A DNA stretch of 64,000 nucleotides, taken from Flavobacteriales bacterium (lineage in GTDB: Bacteria; Bacteroidota; Bacteroidia; Flavobacteriales_F; PHOS-HE28). Both the position numbers and the translations under genes were made by a program. Positions 62,464-64,000 of the stretch are shown here, in pieces (positions within the stretch are counted from its first letter, which is position 1; each line of letters opens with the position of its first letter). The stretch covers positions 1 to 64,000 of the forward strand of contig JAHDVX010000005.1 of NCBI GenBank assembly GCA_023382455.1. Reading direction: 5' to 3'. The notes under the pieces are model-generated. The model worked only from the letters and a program-made list of their open reading frames with translations. It was not told the origin of the DNA and did no database searches.

Positions 62464-63216
62464 TCAACGAAGCACGGTGAAACGCTGGCTTGAGATCTTT
62501 CCGTCCGGCCCGGACACGCTCAGGACGTATATGCCTTCAGCTTCGCCAGCAAGGTTGATGGTTCCTTGCCCGATGAAATCGCGACGTGCCACTACACGCC
62601 CGTTCACGTCCAGCACACGGGCGGTGGTATGGGCCATGCCCGGCAGGTCGATCACCAACTGCTGGCCGTTGGCCGCCGTGGGCCATTGGATCCGTGTATC
62701 CAAGCCTGGTACGGCGTTCACGCCGGTGGCCAATTGCACCGTGCAGTTGTCATCCACCACCGGGGTCAGGCCTTCCGGGCAGAACATCATGTTGCTCATC
62801 CAGAACGCGCTGGCGGAACAAGGGTGGGTTTGGCCGGCCACGGTGGGCATACCCGTGGCGCGGAACTCGATCACCGCGGAATTCGTGCCCGCCGACATCA
62901 AAATGCCGCGTTCCACCGCTGCATCGATCACTATCCCGTTTCCTACGATGCCGTTGGTCAGCCCCGGAAGGATGCTCACATGGCCCGTGGGCGGAACGAT
63001 GGCCGTGATGACCGCTTTGTAGGCCACACCCGAGACCGTGCAGGGGGCCAGGTTGAACGTATAGTCCGGGTCGGGGTCGCAGCCGCCGTAGAACGTTTGG
63101 CTGTACAGCAGCATGTCCACCGGTTCGCCAACGGTCCAGTTTTGGGCATTCACCGATGCGCCCATCACAAGCGCAACCATTAAGGAAGGAAACTTCAGGG
63201 TTGTGCGCAAGCTCAT
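62464..63216 (-). CDS. Secreted protein with type A T9SS sorting domain
   Basis: A 250-residue exported protein. The signal peptide is MSLRTTLKFPSLMVALVMGA, cleaved near SVNAQ. The central part is an unrecognised domain with several Cys (GGCDPDPDYTFNLAPCTV, CPEGLTPVVDDNCTVQL). The last 75 residues form a type A sorting domain (IQWPTAANGQQLVIDLPG, ARVLDVNGRVVARRD, GIYVLSVSG). The start at 63216 is fixed by the signal peptide and a perfect TAGCTTTG box. Confidence 0.82.
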   Translation of the reverse strand: MSLRTTLKFPSLMVALVMGASVNAQNWTVGEPVDMLLYSQTFYGGCDPDPDYTFNLAPCTVSGVAYKAVITAIVPPTGHVSILPGLTNGIVGNGIVIDAAVERGILMSAGTNSAVIEFRATGMPTVAGQTHPCSASAFWMSNMMFCPEGLTPVVDDNCTVQLATGVNAVPGLDTRIQWPTAANGQQLVIDLPGMAHTTARVLDVNGRVVARRDFIGQGTINLAGEAEGIYVLSVSGPDGKISSQRFTVLR

Positions 63217-63237
63217 GTGGTCAAGGTCTTGGAGTGC

Positions 63238-63245
63238 CAAAGCTA
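63238..63245 (-). promoter_or_regulatory. -7 box TAGCTTTG
   Basis: A perfect TAnnTTTG match on the minus strand, 21 bp upstream of the ATG at 63216. Confidence 0.55.
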
Positions 63246-63332
63246 ACCGGAGCTTGATGTCGCTGGAGAGCAAGACCCCTTCAATCCCCGGACCCTTTCC
63301 GGAGGCCAAAAGGGAAGTACGTCGCTTATCCC

Positions 63333-63944
63333 TTACGCGAACTCACTGCCCGGATGGTAGCGCTTGACCAAGTGCAGCGTGTTGCGGTCGGTATGGTGCA
63401 TCTGCTTGCCGCCCAATGCGGCCAGCTTCAACACCAGGTCCTGGGCATAGCTGAAGGTCCCGTCGTCGTTGAGCTGGAAAGTACCGGTGAACTTGATGAG
63501 CTCCGCGCGCTGGGAGAGGTACTTGTTCTGCAAGATCCCATAATTCGGGTCGCCCGGGGTGGCGGTGAAGCTGAACTTGGTGTCCCGTGCCTTGGCCGTG
63601 CCGCCCGCGATCAGCGCGATGCCCCGGCCGAACACGTTGCACCGCATGATCGTCCCGGTCTTCTTTTCCCAGAGCAGGTAGCCCACCTCGTCGTGGAACG
63701 GGTCCATGGCCTCTTCGCCATGCCGCCAGGCCGTCATCTTGAAGTTGAGGCCCTCGAGCTCCTGCTGGCCATTCTCCTGCAAGGGAATTGGCTTGAACCA
63801 GGCTTTTTCGAAATAGCCCGTCTCGGTGGTCTCATCGTCCTTGTTGTGGTAGGAGAGGTCCACGCCCACATTGCCTTCCCATTCACCTACCAGCCAGCTC
63901 AAGGGACCCAGGCGCTGCGGGCCTTGGATTGATTTCTTCGCCAT
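63333..63944 (-). CDS. Nitrobindin-like heme-binding beta-barrel protein
   Basis: A 203-residue cytoplasmic protein with the signature LGPLSWLVGEWEGNVGV, the GxWxGxG turn of the nitrobindin/THAP4 C-terminal family. Further strands are GLNFKMTAWR, EVGYLLWEKKTGTIMR and FTGTFQLNDDGTFSY. The C-terminal HHTDRNTLHLVKR holds the candidate proximal heme-ligand His. Relatives bind ferric heme and nitric oxide derivatives, and here the function is inferred. Confidence 0.82.
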   Translation of the reverse strand: MAKKSIQGPQRLGPLSWLVGEWEGNVGVDLSYHNKDDETTETGYFEKAWFKPIPLQENGQQELEGLNFKMTAWRHGEEAMDPFHDEVGYLLWEKKTGTIMRCNVFGRGIALIAGGTAKARDTKFSFTATPGDPNYGILQNKYLSQRAELIKFTGTFQLNDDGTFSYAQDLVLKLAALGGKQMHHTDRNTLHLVKRYHPGSEFA

Positions 63945-64000
63945 GGTTACGTGTGTTTGTTTGTGGTGTCATGTTGCGGAACAACCGGCCGGATGAACAT

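Overview
The window is one continuous stretch of GC-rich DNA, most likely chromosome, from a Bacteroidota bacterium, plausibly a high-GC member of the Flavobacteriales. The evidence is type IX secretion sorting tails on three proteins, a type II-C Cas9 of the large Bacteroidota kind, DUF4920, DUF6089 and TIGR02757 proteins, and about twenty start sites preceded by TAnnTTTG or TAnnTTCG, the -7 box of this phylum. No rRNA or tRNA gene was seen. Many long open frames on the opposite strand are GC-driven shadows and were left out.

Positions 1-19,000 are a surface-polysaccharide region. It holds a UDP-GlcNAc 2-epimerase, five glycosyltransferases, three sugar-nucleotide SDR enzymes, a Wzc-type tyrosine autokinase, an ABC-2 export permease without its ATPase, an O-antigen ligase/polymerase-like protein and an AsnB-type amidotransferase. 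Embedded in it is a compact exosortase operon (2,546-3,800): a small PID-CTERM substrate, an exosortase with its Cys/Arg/His triad, and an associated membrane protein. The AsnB frame lacks a stop codon and stays open into a nitronate monooxygenase gene 1.1 kb downstream.

Positions 19,000-27,500 carry a DUF6089 outer-membrane protein, nitronate monooxygenase, a secreted protein with a gliding-motility-type C-terminus, a lipoprotein esterase, guaB, a TIGR02757 protein and a secreted Pro/Thr-rich protein.

Positions 27,593-36,818 are a self-contained type II-C CRISPR-Cas island: 38 repeats and 37 spacers, then cas2, cas1 and cas9 on the minus strand, then a divergent tracrRNA. The island is bracketed by two direct repeats of about 217 bp. 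Each carries the 3' end of a suhB-like inositol monophosphatase gene, whose intact homologue lies at 54,887-55,687. The 47-bp repeat carries a near-consensus Bacteroidota promoter, so each spacer may be transcribed on its own.

Positions 36,842-64,000 are mainly housekeeping and envelope genes: a secreted esterase, lolA, kup, a DnaJ/TerB protein, a TPM-TPM-LemA operon, an isoaspartyl peptidase, mutL with two rhomboids and a nuclease-like protein, TraB, mtaB, lgt-suhB, twin SET-domain methyltransferases, a SAM methyltransferase, a nucleoside-recognition membrane protein, an OmpA lipoprotein, DinB, a Crp/Fnr regulator, a type IX-secreted protein and a nitrobindin-like protein. Intergenic DNA is rich in low-complexity tandem arrays and in one dispersed element of about 175 bp present twice in opposite orientation.
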